Positions 20,378-29,970 of a DNA stretch of 64,000 bases are shown here, in pieces. The stretch lies in the NCBI RefSeq assembly GCF_017696175.1, contig NZ_JAAORE010000001.1, forward strand, positions 577,626 to 641,625, in the 5' to 3' direction. The notes beneath the pieces were generated by a model. The model had not been told where the DNA came from and ran no database searches. It saw only the letters and a list, made by a program, of their open reading frames with translations. Numbering within the stretch: the first letter of the stretch is position 1; every line of letters begins with the position of its first letter. Source of the DNA: Prochlorococcus marinus XMU1404 (GTDB taxonomy: Bacteria > Cyanobacteriota > Cyanobacteriia > PCC-6307 > Cyanobiaceae). Position numbers and translations under genes: made by a program.

Positions 20378-21462
20378 TGGCAAAGTTTTTAAATAGTAAA
20401 CTTTTTCGCTGCTTATCTGTTTTTATATTTTTAAATTCTACGATCTCCCCATTAAAGTCATCTAGTGCTTTAGCTGCATGGGAGTTAGATAATAATGGGG
20501 TTTTAGAATTAAGAACTAAGTCAAATACAAATTTAAAAGCATACTTTCAAAAGTCTAACCAGATCTTTGGAGATAGATTCTGGATAGATTTCCCAGGAGA
20601 ATTAAGAAATCCAAGAACAATAAAAGGTAATGGTCCAATCAAAGAAATTAGGTTAGGCAAACCAAAAAAGGGCTCAACAAGACTAGTAATTGAATTTAAG
20701 GAAGCAACTGATTTAAGTCCTTTGACTTGGCGATTGATTGGCTTAAATCAAAATAGGTGGAAAATTAAATTATTCAAACCAAAATATCCATTTAAGAAAA
20801 TAAGTGAAGGAGTTGTGGAAAAGAGCATAAGAAATGTTAAGGCAAATCAAAAATCAACTTATATAAAGAAGAGAGGTCATGATTCATTGCAATTGCCCAA
20901 CGTAAAACAAAATAAATATTCCGTTGTTATAGATCCAGGACATGGAGGACCTGATCCAGGCGCAATAGGGATTGGAGGTTTAAGAGAAACAGATATTGTA
21001 CTAGAGGTTGCCAAAATAGTTGAAAAGTTACTTTCTGAGAAAGGTGTCAAAGTAAGGCTAACTAGAAAAAATGAAGTCGATTTGGATTTAGCTCCAAGAG
21101 TTTCCTTCGCTAACAGGATAGATGCAGATATCTTTGTAAGTATTCATGCAAATGCTTCAAGAGGAAAAAGGAGGGATATTAATGGATTAGAGACTTTTTA
21201 CTATAGAGGGTGGAGAGGTCGACTACTTGCTAAAAGAATTCAAAAAGAAATTCTAAGAGTTTCTCCTGGGAGTCCTGATCGAGGAGTTAAACAAGGTAGA
21301 TTTTATGTAATTAAAAATACTAAGATGCCTGCAGTTCTTGTGGAAATTGGTTTTTTAACAGGAAGATTAGATGCGAGAAGATTAGAAAAGACTACCCATC
21401 GTAAAAGAATTGCTTATGCAATTTCGAAAGGCATTCTTGAATATCTTTCTAAAATAAGGTGA
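20377..21462 (+). CDS. N-acetylmuramoyl-L-alanine amidase with AMIN domain
   Basis: Exported zinc amidase that cuts the peptide from glycan strands in peptidoglycan (AmiC-like). A hydrophobic N-terminal signal segment (residues 9-35) precedes an AMIN-type domain (about 36-135) that would target it to the wall. The amidase_3 domain (about 180-358) carries the zinc ligands H189 (DPGHGGPDPGAIG), E204 and H257 (SIHANAS) and the catalytic E323 (VEIGFLTG). It overlaps the nitrilase gene by 1 bp and murI by 4 bp, forming a tight run. Confidence 0.93.
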   Translation: MAKFLNSKLFRCLSVFIFLNSTISPLKSSSALAAWELDNNGVLELRTKSNTNLKAYFQKSNQIFGDRFWIDFPGELRNPRTIKGNGPIKEIRLGKPKKGSTRLVIEFKEATDLSPLTWRLIGLNQNRWKIKLFKPKYPFKKISEGVVEKSIRNVKANQKSTYIKKRGHDSLQLPNVKQNKYSVVIDPGHGGPDPGAIGIGGLRETDIVLEVAKIVEKLLSEKGVKVRLTRKNEVDLDLAPRVSFANRIDADIFVSIHANASRGKRRDINGLETFYYRGWRGRLLAKRIQKEILRVSPGSPDRGVKQGRFYVIKNTKMPAVLVEIGFLTGRLDARRLEKTTHRKRIAYAISKGILEYLSKIR

Positions 21463-22253
21463 AACTCAAAGTAGGTATATTTGACAGTGGTATAGGTGGT
21501 TTTACTGTCCTTAATTCTTTACTTAAAACTCGTAAAGATGTTGAAGTTTTTTATTTAGCTGATACAAAGAGAATTCCCTATGGGAATAAAAATCCTAAAG
21601 AGATAAGAATAATTGCAAAAGAGATTTGTACTTTTTTTGAAGACAAGAATTTAGATGCACTTTTAATAGCTTGTAATACAACAAATGCATGTGCACTAGA
21701 TATTATAGAAAAATACTTAAGTATTCCTTGTTTTGACCTTATAAACTCAGTCTCAGAAATAGTTAATAAACAAATAATTGGTGTCTTGGCAACACCAACA
21801 ACAGTTAAATCATCATATTACAAAAATTCTATTAGTTCTAAAAAAGCAAATTTGAAAATATTTCAACAAGAATGTCCAGAATTTGTATCAGAAATTGAAA
21901 AAGAAAAGCTAAATTTTGATAAGTTAGATTACTTTTCGAATTTGTATCTCGGACCTCTATTAAATAAAAATATTGAAGAATTAATACTTGGATGTAGTCA
22001 TTATCCTTTAATTTATGACTTTTTAAGAAATAAAATTGACTCAAATATAAAAATCATTGATCCAGCAGAAGCGTTAATAAAAAAATTTAATCAATCTTTT
22101 ATTAATTCAGAAATTGACGGCTATGAAAGTATTTCTAGAGATAATATAAAATTCTTTGTTACTTCAGATAAAGATAAATTTTACAGAAAAATTAAAATTT
22201 GGCTTGAAATTAATAAAGAAATTAGGTTGGTTAACCTCACAAGCAATGTTTGA
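21459..22253 (+). CDS. murI: Glutamate racemase
   Basis: Cofactor-independent racemase that makes D-glutamate for peptidoglycan. The two catalytic cysteines are C72 (LIACNTTNA) and C179 (LGCSHYPL), and the N-terminal FDSGIGGFTVL is typical. The GTG start at 21459 overlaps the amidase stop (GTGA), giving translational coupling of two cell-wall genes. Length is 264 residues. sds follows after 27 bp. Confidence 0.95.
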   Translation: MKLKVGIFDSGIGGFTVLNSLLKTRKDVEVFYLADTKRIPYGNKNPKEIRIIAKEICTFFEDKNLDALLIACNTTNACALDIIEKYLSIPCFDLINSVSEIVNKQIIGVLATPTTVKSSYYKNSISSKKANLKIFQQECPEFVSEIEKEKLNFDKLDYFSNLYLGPLLNKNIEELILGCSHYPLIYDFLRNKIDSNIKIIDPAEALIKKFNQSFINSEIDGYESISRDNIKFFVTSDKDKFYRKIKIWLEINKEIRLVNLTSNV

Positions 22254-22280
22254 TTCCTTAATATATATGAGAGGTCAATC

Positions 22281-23252
22281 ATGAACACAGTAACAGAACT
22301 ACTACAACCAGTTGAAAATGATCTTGATGATCTTATTCTTGAACTGAAAAATCTAATTGGAGCTGGTCATCCAATTCTTCAAGCGGCAGCAGAGCACTTA
22401 TTTAGTGCTGGAGGAAAAAGACTGAGGCCTGGAATAGTTTTGTTGATTTCAAAGGCTATATCCCCAGAATTGATTCTAAAAGATAAACATAAAAGACTTG
22501 CTGAAATAACTGAAATGATTCATACAGCATCATTAGTTCACGATGATGTTGTTGATGAGGCTTCTACGAGAAGAGGTGTTGATACTGTTCATAGTAGATT
22601 TAATACTAGAGTAGCTGTATTGGCCGGTGACTTTTTATTCGCTCAAGCAAGTTGGCACTTGGCAAATCTTGATAATGTAAATGTTGTTAAATTACTTAGC
22701 AGGGTAATAATGGATTTAGCTGAAGGTGAAATCAAGCAAAATCTAAATAGGTTCGATTCTGCTCAATCATTTTCTAAATACATAAACAAAAGTTACTGTA
22801 AAACTGCATCTTTAATAGCTAATAGTTGTAAGGCAGCTGGGGTTCTAAGTGATTTAGATGGTGAAAGGTTAAACTCACTTTACGATTTTGGTAAGAATAT
22901 TGGTTTGGCATTCCAAGTCGTAGATGACATACTTGATTTCACTGGGAATGATAAACAACTTGGGAAACCTGCTGTAAGTGATCTTGCTAGCGGATATCTT
23001 ACTGCACCAGTTTTATATGCTTTAGAAGAGAATAAGAAACTGTCCGTTCTTATAAATAGAGAACTTGCTGAAAAAGATGATTTGGATAATGCTCTAAGTA
23101 TCATTATGAACTCTAATGCAATCGAAAGTTCCAGAAAACTAGCTGAGGATTTTGCAATGCTTTCTAAAGAAGCCATAGCTTGGATTCCAGACTCGGAATA
23201 CAAAAGGGCATTAATGGCTTTGCCAGAATTTGTCCTTGGCCGCATTTATTAA
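22281..23252 (+). CDS. sds: Long-chain polyprenyl (solanesyl) diphosphate synthase
   Basis: Trans-prenyltransferase that makes the isoprenoid tail for plastoquinone and probably also for phylloquinone-type quinones. The first Asp-rich motif is VHDDVVDEAS near residue 88 and the second is VVDDILDFTG near residue 213; GGKRLRPGIVLL precedes them. The 323-residue length fits medium/long-chain synthases. It lies downstream of murI in the same direction. Chain length cannot be read reliably from the sequence, so solanesyl is inferred from cyanobacterial precedent. Confidence 0.9.
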   Translation: MNTVTELLQPVENDLDDLILELKNLIGAGHPILQAAAEHLFSAGGKRLRPGIVLLISKAISPELILKDKHKRLAEITEMIHTASLVHDDVVDEASTRRGVDTVHSRFNTRVAVLAGDFLFAQASWHLANLDNVNVVKLLSRVIMDLAEGEIKQNLNRFDSAQSFSKYINKSYCKTASLIANSCKAAGVLSDLDGERLNSLYDFGKNIGLAFQVVDDILDFTGNDKQLGKPAVSDLASGYLTAPVLYALEENKKLSVLINRELAEKDDLDNALSIIMNSNAIESSRKLAEDFAMLSKEAIAWIPDSEYKRALMALPEFVLGRIY

Positions 23253-23342
23253 ATCTTTAAAAAAATTTACAGCTAAATTATTATTAAAATTTTTGAAAAT
23301 CACAAATTTTTCGATTAAGTTTATAAAACATATAATTATTTA

Positions 23343-25325
23343 ATGTCATTAGATAAAAAAAATTCAATTAACAATATCCTAGAAGAAAATAGAATTTTTC
23401 CACCTTCAAAAGAATTTTCAGAAAACTCAAATATTAGATCTCAAAAAGAATTATTTAGTTTAAAAAAACAAGCACTAGATGATCCAATTCAATTTTGGGA
23501 ATCTTTTGCAAAATCTGAATTAGATTGGTTCGAGTCCTTTCAAACTGTACTGGATACCGATAATGCACCATTTTTTAAATGGTTTAAAGAAGGAAAACTC
23601 AATATTACATATAACTGCTTAGATAGGCATATTAAACAAGGACTTGGAGAGAAAACTGCACTGATATGGGAAGGCGAACCTGGAGATAGTAAAAAATATA
23701 CTTATAAAGAACTTCTAAAAGAAGTCTGTAAAGCGGCAAATGCATTGAAAGCTATTGGAGTAAAAAAAGGAAATTTAGTATGTATTTATATGCCAATGAT
23801 TCCTGAAGCAATGTTTGCGATGTTGGCTTGTGCAAGAATTGGAGCTCCACATTCAGTTGTCTTTGGGGGATTCTCTTCAGAAGCTTTAAAAGATAGATTA
23901 ATTGATGGAAATGCTAAATTTGTTATCACTGCAGATGGTGGATTTAGAAAAGATAAGGTGATCGAGCTTAAAGAAGCTGTTGATAAGGCAATTGTAAGTG
24001 GGGCAGATAAAGTCGTTGAAAAAGTAATCGTTGTTCAAAGAACTAAAAAAAATATTTCTATGGTAGAAAATAGAGATTTTTGGTGGCACGAATTATTAAA
24101 AGATCGCAAAGATTGGTGTGAGCCTGAAATTATGAAAAGCGAAGATAGACTTTTTATTCTTTATACTTCAGGCTCTACGGGAAAACCTAAAGGTGTAGTT
24201 CACACTACGGGTGGTTATAATCTTTGGACACATTTGACCTTTAAATGGATTTTTGATTTAAAAGACGATGATATTTACTGGTGTACTGCTGATGTTGGTT
24301 GGATTACAGGCCATAGTTATATAGTCTATGGCCCCTTATCTAATGGCGCTACAACTCTAATGTTTGAGGGAGTACCAAGACCTTCTAATTTAGGAGCTTT
24401 TTGGGAAATTGTTCAGAAATATAAGGTTTCCATTTTTTATACTGCGCCAACTGCGATAAGGGCATTTATGAAGTCTGGTCGAGAAATTCCTGATAAATAT
24501 AATCTTGAGAGTCTTAGACTTTTGGGTACTGTTGGAGAACCAATCAATCCCGAAGCTTGGATATGGTACAAAGATGTAATTGGCAAAAATAAATGCCCCA
24601 TAGTCGACACATGGTGGCAAACTGAAACTGGCGGCGTAATGATAAGCCCTTTGCCAGGAGTGGTTCCAACAAAGCCAGGTTCTGCTACTTACCCGTTACC
24701 TGGAATTGAAGTTGAAGTTGTTGATAAGAATGGGAATAAGGTAATGGAGAACGAGGGTGGTTATTTAATTATTAAGAAGCCTTGGCCAGGAATGATGAGA
24801 ACAATTCATGGTAACCAACAGAGATACTTGGAGAGTTATTGGGAATATATTTCTTTTAAAGGAGAAAAGAATGTTTATTTCGCTGGAGATGGAGCACGTA
24901 TTGATAAAGATGGATACATATGGATTATGGGGAGAGTTGATGACGTTATAAGTGTCTCAGGGCATCGGTTAGGAACTATGGAAATAGAATCAGCTTTGGT
25001 TAGTCATAAATCAGTTGCGGAAGCTGCTGTTGTAGGGAGAAGAGATGATTTAAAAGGTGAAGTAATAGTCGCTTTTGTCTCTTTAGAAAAAAATGTTAAT
25101 ACTTCTTCAGAATTAGAAGATGAATTAAAGAAACATGTTGTTAAAGAAATTGGAATTATTGCCAAGCCAGAAAAAATTATAATTTCTGAATCTCTCCCAA
25201 AAACACGAAGTGGGAAAATTATGAGGAGAATTTTGAGATCTTTAGCTGCTGGAGAAAAAATAAGTGGTGATATTAGTACTCTTGAAGATAGTTCTGTGTT
25301 GGAAAAGTTGAAAGAAAAATCTTAA
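23343..25325 (+). CDS. acs: Acetyl-CoA synthetase
   Basis: AMP-forming acetate:CoA ligase, 660 residues as expected. Adenylation motifs are [20 protein letters not shown] near residue 275, the acetate-pocket region [11 protein letters not shown] near residue 420, and [20 protein letters not shown]. The C-terminal acetylation-site motif is [11 protein letters not shown] with the conserved lysine near residue 626. It would allow assimilation or recycling of acetate. The stop overlaps the stop of the opposing DUF1350 gene by 4 bp. Confidence 0.96.
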   Translation: MSLDKKNSINNILEENRIFPPSKEFSENSNIRSQKELFSLKKQALDDPIQFWESFAKSELDWFESFQTVLDTDNAPFFKWFKEGKLNITYNCLDRHIKQGLGEKTALIWEGEPGDSKKYTYKELLKEVCKAANALKAIGVKKGNLVCIYMPMIPEAMFAMLACARIGAPHSVVFGGFSSEALKDRLIDGNAKFVITADGGFRKDKVIELKEAVDKAIVSGADKVVEKVIVVQRTKKNISMVENRDFWWHELLKDRKDWCEPEIMKSEDRLFILYTSGSTGKPKGVVHTTGGYNLWTHLTFKWIFDLKDDDIYWCTADVGWITGHSYIVYGPLSNGATTLMFEGVPRPSNLGAFWEIVQKYKVSIFYTAPTAIRAFMKSGREIPDKYNLESLRLLGTVGEPINPEAWIWYKDVIGKNKCPIVDTWWQTETGGVMISPLPGVVPTKPGSATYPLPGIEVEVVDKNGNKVMENEGGYLIIKKPWPGMMRTIHGNQQRYLESYWEYISFKGEKNVYFAGDGARIDKDGYIWIMGRVDDVISVSGHRLGTMEIESALVSHKSVAEAAVVGRRDDLKGEVIVAFVSLEKNVNTSSELEDELKKHVVKEIGIIAKPEKIIISESLPKTRSGKIMRRILRSLAAGEKISGDISTLEDSSVLEKLKEKS

Positions 25326-26044
25326 TCGCATTCATCAATTAAATTTGAAATTTTTTTTATAGTATTCCTTTTTAAATCATCGTCTGCCCAATCTCCTAAA
25401 AAATTTTCTCTTAGTCCTGCACTTGCAATAATAGTGTGAGTTCCTTTTAAGATTATCCCCTGAGAATCGTCTTCTTTTCTTGCTTTAAGACAAGAAAATA
25501 ATTTATCTGTTTGATCTAATTCGTCTGATTTGAATTTTATTAGGAAGTTATTTTTTTGACTATAAGTTTTTTCAATTATCCGTAAAGTCTTTTCTGGACT
25601 TGGGCTGAATTCACTCCTGAATTCTAATTTTTGAGCAAGCTGTTTCAATAATGGAATTGATTTGCTTGCACTAAAGTTATTGAAACTAATTGATATAAAT
25701 TTTTCACAATTCCTTCCACCATCAGGAGAAATTAAGTGAAGTTTGCAGCCTAGGCTATGACCAATTCTTATTGAAGGAATTGATGAACCTATTCTTTTAG
25801 ATAAGGACATTCTGCAATTTTTAAAATCCTTCCATGCCTTAATGGCAATTTGTTGGTGGTCAAATTGTGGAGTGTACTTGTATGCGTGTACTGCATAATT
25901 TTTATGAATTAGGCTCTCTATGAATCTTCTATAGGTTAAATCTGGTTTAGAAGCTAAATAACTTCCACCGATAAATTCCACAATTTTCTTGGGTCTTGAA
26001 GGCCAATAACAAAAATTGTTAAATTGATATTTTGTAAAAGTCAT
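25322..26044 (-). CDS. DUF1350 family protein
   Basis: A 240-residue protein matching DUF1350, found in cyanobacteria and plants and resembling alpha/beta hydrolases. Family features are the N-terminal [21 protein letters not shown] with [21 protein letters not shown] near residue 60 and the hydrolase-like loop [14 protein letters not shown]. The loop reads GHSLG, which could supply a nucleophilic serine near residue 95. It converges with acs, with a 4-bp overlap of the stops. The function is unknown. Confidence 0.8.
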   Translation of the reverse strand: MTFTKYQFNNFCYWPSRPKKIVEFIGGSYLASKPDLTYRRFIESLIHKNYAVHAYKYTPQFDHQQIAIKAWKDFKNCRMSLSKRIGSSIPSIRIGHSLGCKLHLISPDGGRNCEKFISISFNNFSASKSIPLLKQLAQKLEFRSEFSPSPEKTLRIIEKTYSQKNNFLIKFKSDELDQTDKLFSCLKARKEDDSQGIILKGTHTIIASAGLRENFLGDWADDDLKRNTIKKISNLIDECD

Positions 26045-26174
26045 TTTTATAAGTTTATTTTTTTAATCTAAAAATGTTTTAAGGCTTATTTTCTTTTAAA
26101 TTTGTTTAATTAATATTAATTTAAAAGAAATTCTTATGAAATGCGTCAAGATAAATGAAAGTGTCTTCAGCTAA

Positions 26175-26954
26175 TTGGAACTATTTAAAAAAAAAGAATT
26201 AAATCAATTAGATTTTCTTCAGGGCCAAATTAATAGTAAACCTTCTGAAAAAAGTGTTACTAATCAAAATAAAAAAATTAAAAAAATTTTAATTATTGAT
26301 ACTGAAACAACAGGTTTAGATGAAAATAAAGATGAAGTTATAGAAATAGGTGGTATTTTATTTGATGTATCTTTTAAATGTGTACTTTCACAGGTCTCAT
26401 TTTTATTACCAGTAAATAATAATGAAGCTGAAGATGTAAATGGTATATCTCCAGAAGTAACTAATATCTCACAACCGTGGGAATATGGGTTGAATTTCTT
26501 TTTGAAACTTGTTGATTCTTCCGATTTGATAGTCGCGCATAATGTAGAGTTTGATAAGAAATGGTTTGGCAAAGGAAGATTGCCCAAACTTAATAAAAAA
26601 TGGATATGCAGTTTAGAGGATATTAATTGGTCTTTTCAAAAATCACTAAAAAATAGACCTTCAGTAACTGATTTGGCTTTATCTTTTTCAATACCTGTTT
26701 GGAATTTACATAGAGCTTTATCTGATTGCTTTTACATATCTGAGGTCTTCAAAAAATGCGACAATTTAGAAGAACTTTTACTTAAAGCAACTGAACCGAG
26801 GTTTTTATATAAGGCATTGGTTAGTTATGAAGATAGGTCTTTAGCTAAAAATGCTGGTTTTAGATGGAATAGTCCTGTGCAAGGAGCTTGGTCAAGAAAA
26901 TTAACTACTGAAGAGGCAGAAAATCTTGATTTTAGAGTTGAGATTTTAAATTGA
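26175..26954 (+). CDS. DEDDh 3'-5' exonuclease (DnaQ/epsilon-like)
   Basis: Exonuclease-fold protein of 259 residues with all five catalytic residues: D42 and E44 (IIDTETTG), D127 (AHNVEFD), H179 and D184 (HRALSDC). The last 60 residues (YEDRSLAKNAGFRWN, GAWSRKLT) resemble the C-terminal tail seen in several cyanobacterial and phage DnaQ-like proteins. The start is TTG at 26175; the in-frame codon just before it is a stop. It could be a polymerase proofreading subunit or a stand-alone nuclease. Convergent with the glycine-repeat gene. Confidence 0.85.
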   Translation: MELFKKKELNQLDFLQGQINSKPSEKSVTNQNKKIKKILIIDTETTGLDENKDEVIEIGGILFDVSFKCVLSQVSFLLPVNNNEAEDVNGISPEVTNISQPWEYGLNFFLKLVDSSDLIVAHNVEFDKKWFGKGRLPKLNKKWICSLEDINWSFQKSLKNRPSVTDLALSFSIPVWNLHRALSDCFYISEVFKKCDNLEELLLKATEPRFLYKALVSYEDRSLAKNAGFRWNSPVQGAWSRKLTTEEAENLDFRVEILN

Positions 26955-26984
26955 TATTTAATTAATTTTTGTCTAAGAAGTTAT

Positions 26985-27407
26985 CTAGTGCGTTTTACAG
27001 GGCATCCATTTATTACCCATTTTATGTGCTCCGACACATCCGTATTTTGAAGCAGCCTTTTCAGCTTCTTGTTTAGTATTAAATAGATCTAAAGTAAGAT
27101 TTTCTTTTTTTGAATTAGAAATTTGTTTGGAATGTCTATGATGATTACTTTGAGAACTAGGTGAATACTCCCATACTCCCATAGTAGTAACCCCAGCAGA
27201 GATAATTCCCATCCCAACTACTGATAAATTCACTATCCCCATTGCTACCGCACCAAAAGAAAATACACCCATTGGAACTACTCCAATACTTATTACTCCC
27301 ATTGGCACTATTCCAACTGAAACGATTCCAAGGGGTGCTATTCCAAAAGCAATCTTTTTTGGTTTTGTACCACAATGTTGATTATTATTATTTTTAATAA
27401 TTCCCAA
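26985..27407 (-). CDS. Glycine-pentad repeat protein with C-terminal DUF3721
   Basis: A 140-residue two-part protein. Residues 22-77 place glycine at every fifth position (22, 27, 32, 37, 42, 47, 52, 57, 67, 72, 77, with serine at 62) between hydrophobic residues, which suggests a regular stacked beta structure or a membrane-embedded ribbon. A Ser/His-rich linker follows. Residues about 105-140 match the marine cyanobacterial DUF3721 pattern (KQEAEKAASKYGC, GAHKMGNKWMPC), thought to be metal-binding. The start is TTG at 27407. The function is unknown. Confidence 0.75.
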   Translation of the reverse strand: MGIIKNNNNQHCGTKPKKIAFGIAPLGIVSVGIVPMGVISIGVVPMGVFSFGAVAMGIVNLSVVGMGIISAGVTTMGVWEYSPSSQSNHHRHSKQISNSKKENLTLDLFNTKQEAEKAASKYGCVGAHKMGNKWMPCKTH

Positions 27408-27505
27408 TGGTTTTTCTAAATGTTAAATTAAAATTATCTCATAGAACAATCAATCAAAATTTAATTTCTTTTAAAATAAAAAATTTTGAATTATTTCACA
27501 GAACT

Positions 27506-28786
27506 TTGAATAACTTAAAAAATCTTAGAGGAACGGTAGACCTATTACCTAATCAATTAATAAAGTGGCAAAATGTTGAGAAAATTGTTTTGGAGCAACT
27601 TTCAAGAGCATCTATCAAAGAAATAAGAACACCAATATTAGAAATGACTGAGTTATTTATAAGAGGAATAGGTGAAGGAACTGATGTTGTCAGTAAGGAA
27701 ATGTATACATTTCTAGATAGAGGAGAGAGGTCTTGCACTCTTAGGCCTGAAGGGACTGCCTCTGTCGTACGAGCATTAATACAAAATGGAATGTCCTCTA
27801 ATCCTCTTCAGAAACTTTGGTACATGGGCCCTATGTTTAGATATGAAAGGCCTCAAGCAGGGAGGCAAAGACAGTTTCATCAGTTAGGTGTTGAGTTTGT
27901 AGGATATGAATCAGTGAGAAGCGATGTTGAAATTATTGCTTTGGCTTGGGATATCTTAGGAAAATTAGGAATTAAAGAACTTAATCTTGAAATAAATACC
28001 TTGGGCGACCAAGATGATAGATTGAAATTTCAAAAATCTTTTTTAGGATGGCTAGAAAAAAATAAAAATTCTTTAGATTTAGATTCTCAGAATAGGATTA
28101 ATAAAAACCCTTTAAGAATTTTAGACTCTAAGAATATTCAAACAAAGAAAATCCTCGCAAATGCCCCAAGACTATTTAATTTCTTGTCTGAAAAAAGTCA
28201 AAAAAGATATTCTGAATTAAAAAATCAATTAGATAGTTTAAAAATACCTTACTTGGAAAACCATAATTTAGTGAGAGGTTTAGATTATTACAACCATACA
28301 GCCTTTGAAATTACTAGTGGTGCTCTAGGATCACAAGCTACAGTTTGCGGAGGAGGAAGATATGACGATTTAATAAAACAAATGGGGGGTGCAAACACTC
28401 CTGCAATTGGATTCGCGATTGGTTTAGAAAGATTAATTCTACTGGCAGGGAAAGAGCTTGAAGTTCCAAGAAATACCGATATTTATATTATTAATCAAGG
28501 TTTAATTGCTGAAACGTTAGCCATAGATTTATCTAGAAAATTAAGAAATTATGATTTATTGGTCGAATTAGATTCAAGTGGATCCTCTTTTTCTAAACAA
28601 TTTAAAAAAGCTAATAAACTAAAATCCAAAAGTATTATAGTAATAGGTGATGATGAGGCAGCTAAAAAAGAATTTATTATTAGATTGTTTGATAAATCAA
28701 GTGATGGAAATAAAGAAGAGGTTATATCTTTTGAGAATAATACTAAGTTGGAAAATTGGCTAAATAATAACTTACTTTTAAAGTGA
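27506..28786 (+). CDS. hisS: Histidyl-tRNA synthetase
   Basis: Class II synthetase that charges tRNA-His. Motifs include RGTVDLLP near the N-terminus, LRPEGTASVVRA (motif 2 region), MFRYERPQAGRQRQFHQ and the HisA motif LVRGLDYYNHTAFEI; GFAIGLERLI is motif 3. The frame is open back to an ATG at 27407, but TTG at 27506 is chosen because it starts the conserved MNNLKNLRGTVD-type end. The extra 33 residues have no recognisable homology, and the longer form would touch the opposing gene's start. Product certain, start moderately sure. Confidence 0.93.
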   Translation: MNNLKNLRGTVDLLPNQLIKWQNVEKIVLEQLSRASIKEIRTPILEMTELFIRGIGEGTDVVSKEMYTFLDRGERSCTLRPEGTASVVRALIQNGMSSNPLQKLWYMGPMFRYERPQAGRQRQFHQLGVEFVGYESVRSDVEIIALAWDILGKLGIKELNLEINTLGDQDDRLKFQKSFLGWLEKNKNSLDLDSQNRINKNPLRILDSKNIQTKKILANAPRLFNFLSEKSQKRYSELKNQLDSLKIPYLENHNLVRGLDYYNHTAFEITSGALGSQATVCGGGRYDDLIKQMGGANTPAIGFAIGLERLILLAGKELEVPRNTDIYIINQGLIAETLAIDLSRKLRNYDLLVELDSSGSSFSKQFKKANKLKSKSIIVIGDDEAAKKEFIIRLFDKSSDGNKEEVISFENNTKLENWLNNNLLLK

Positions 28787-29076
28787 TGATAATAGGATTA
28801 ACGATAATTTTTATTTTTATAATAATTTTCTACCATTGGAAAAATTTTATTAAATTCTGTAGGAAAAAAAAAGTTATTAAGTCAAATAATTTAACAACCT
28901 TTAATAAGAAAAATCTCAATAATTGGATGAATTTAACAAAAAAAGAAAGATATAATTTATCTAAACAAGACTCAATTACATATTTGGATAAAAGAAGAAT
29001 TCTTTTGGCTGAAATTAGAAAAGAATATAAAAATATATCTCAAGTAAATTCTAAGAAGAGCATAAATCAAAAATAA
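28786..29076 (+). CDS. Small membrane-anchored hypothetical protein
   Basis: About 96 residues with one strongly hydrophobic N-terminal helix (residues 2-18) and a long basic, Lys/Asn-rich cytoplasmic tail. No family is recognised. ATG at 28786 overlaps the last base of the hisS stop codon, and a GTG one codon upstream is also open. The next gene begins 2 bp after its stop, so it sits in a coupled hisS-hypothetical-DUF2389 run. Codon and base use match the surroundings. Confidence 0.65.
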   Translation: MIIGLTIIFIFIIIFYHWKNFIKFCRKKKVIKSNNLTTFNKKNLNNWMNLTKKERYNLSKQDSITYLDKRRILLAEIRKEYKNISQVNSKKSINQK

Positions 29077-29078
29077 CT

Positions 29079-29378
29079 ATGGAAAATTGCTGGACTTCTA
29101 ACAAACCCATAAATGGATTGAGACATTTTGTTTTGGTTAATGAGACGAAAGAAAAAGGGAATATGATTTTTTTGCTGGTTTCAGTTATTGATTCTGAAAT
29201 TAATTTAAAAGTTACGTATGGTGAATTAATAAATAGTGGAAATTGGAAAAAAGGATGGCTTAATCTTACTAAGATTGAATCGATTACTAAAGAATATGCT
29301 GATTATAAAATCTGCAAAAAAGTGGAAGGTATAGATGAGATATTCGTTAACCAAGATTCTTTATTTAATATTTCTTAA
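29079..29378 (+). CDS. TIGR02450 (DUF2389) Trp-rich small protein
   Basis: A 99-residue protein that fits the Trp-rich TIGR02450/DUF2389 family of cyanobacteria and some proteobacteria. Supporting stretches are CWTSNKPINGLRHFVLVN at residue 4, SVIDSEINLKVTYGEL near residue 38 and SGNWKKGWLNL near residue 54. It follows the small membrane protein gene by 2 bp and ends the rightward hisS run. The biochemical role is unknown. Confidence 0.8.
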   Translation: MENCWTSNKPINGLRHFVLVNETKEKGNMIFLLVSVIDSEINLKVTYGELINSGNWKKGWLNLTKIESITKEYADYKICKKVEGIDEIFVNQDSLFNIS

Positions 29379-29513
29379 TTTGATATATATCTTTTAAATC
29401 ATTTTTCTCTATAAATACTAGGTTTTTTCTTACTTAATAATTATTTATAAAATTTACCCCTTTCAAAAAAATAAAATAAACGTTATCAAGGATTAACAAT
29501 ATTTACTTAATTC

Positions 29514-29747
29514 ATGTTAGGAGATATCTGGATCTCTTCTGAGTTGACCGCAGAAAAATTAGGAATAACTGAAATTAAACTTTCTTTTTTACGTGAAAAT
29601 GGAATACTAAAACCTGGAATTCATTGGAAAAGCTCTCCGCTGGGTCAGAAAAAACCTTGGAAACCTAAAGCGCTTTATAATATAAAAGTGTGCAGTAACA
29701 TTATTAATAAATTTTATTTTGAAGAAAACGATAATATTGCAGCCTAA
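29514..29747 (+). CDS. Small protein with possible winged/MerR-like helix-turn-helix
   Basis: A 77-residue protein. Residues about 8-35 (SSELTAEKLGITEIKLSFLRENGIL) look like the two helices of an excisionase/MerR-type helix-turn-helix. Next come a GIHW stretch and an aromatic/basic region (KKPWKPKALYNIK) that could form the wing. No phage or mobile genes are adjacent. It is transcribed toward pcb but separated from it by about 550 bp. A DNA-binding role is an inference from the pattern only. Confidence 0.6.
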   Translation: MLGDIWISSELTAEKLGITEIKLSFLRENGILKPGIHWKSSPLGQKKPWKPKALYNIKVCSNIINKFYFEENDNIAA

Positions 29748-29793
29748 AAAATATATTTTTTAAAGATAAATATACATTTGTTATGTAAAATTT

Positions 29794-29970
29794 CTATTCG
29801 ATTAGATTTTCATCCTTACACTCGATTAGGGTATTTTGCAAAGTTGGATATAAGTTAATCATTTTTATATATTGTTGTGATTTTCTATAAGATTTTGCTG
29901 CTTTTTTGTAATGAACTTCCGATTTCATTTCTAGTGAAATTTTTCTAGAAGACTTTTGAGAAGTAGTCAT
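29794..29970 (-). CDS. Small basic hypothetical protein (58 aa)
   Basis: A short ORF with an ATG at 29970 and TAG at 29794-29796, encoding 58 residues beginning MTTSQKSSRKISLEMKSEVH. The first 40 residues are rich in Lys and Ser, and the end is more neutral (MINLYPTLQNTLIECKDENLIE). It fills an otherwise empty stretch and its composition is protein-like, with few rare codons for this genome. No homologue is recognised. Chance is possible, but the ORF fits the gap cleanly and does not overlap any gene. Confidence 0.5.
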   Translation of the reverse strand: MTTSQKSSRKISLEMKSEVHYKKAAKSYRKSQQYIKMINLYPTLQNTLIECKDENLIE

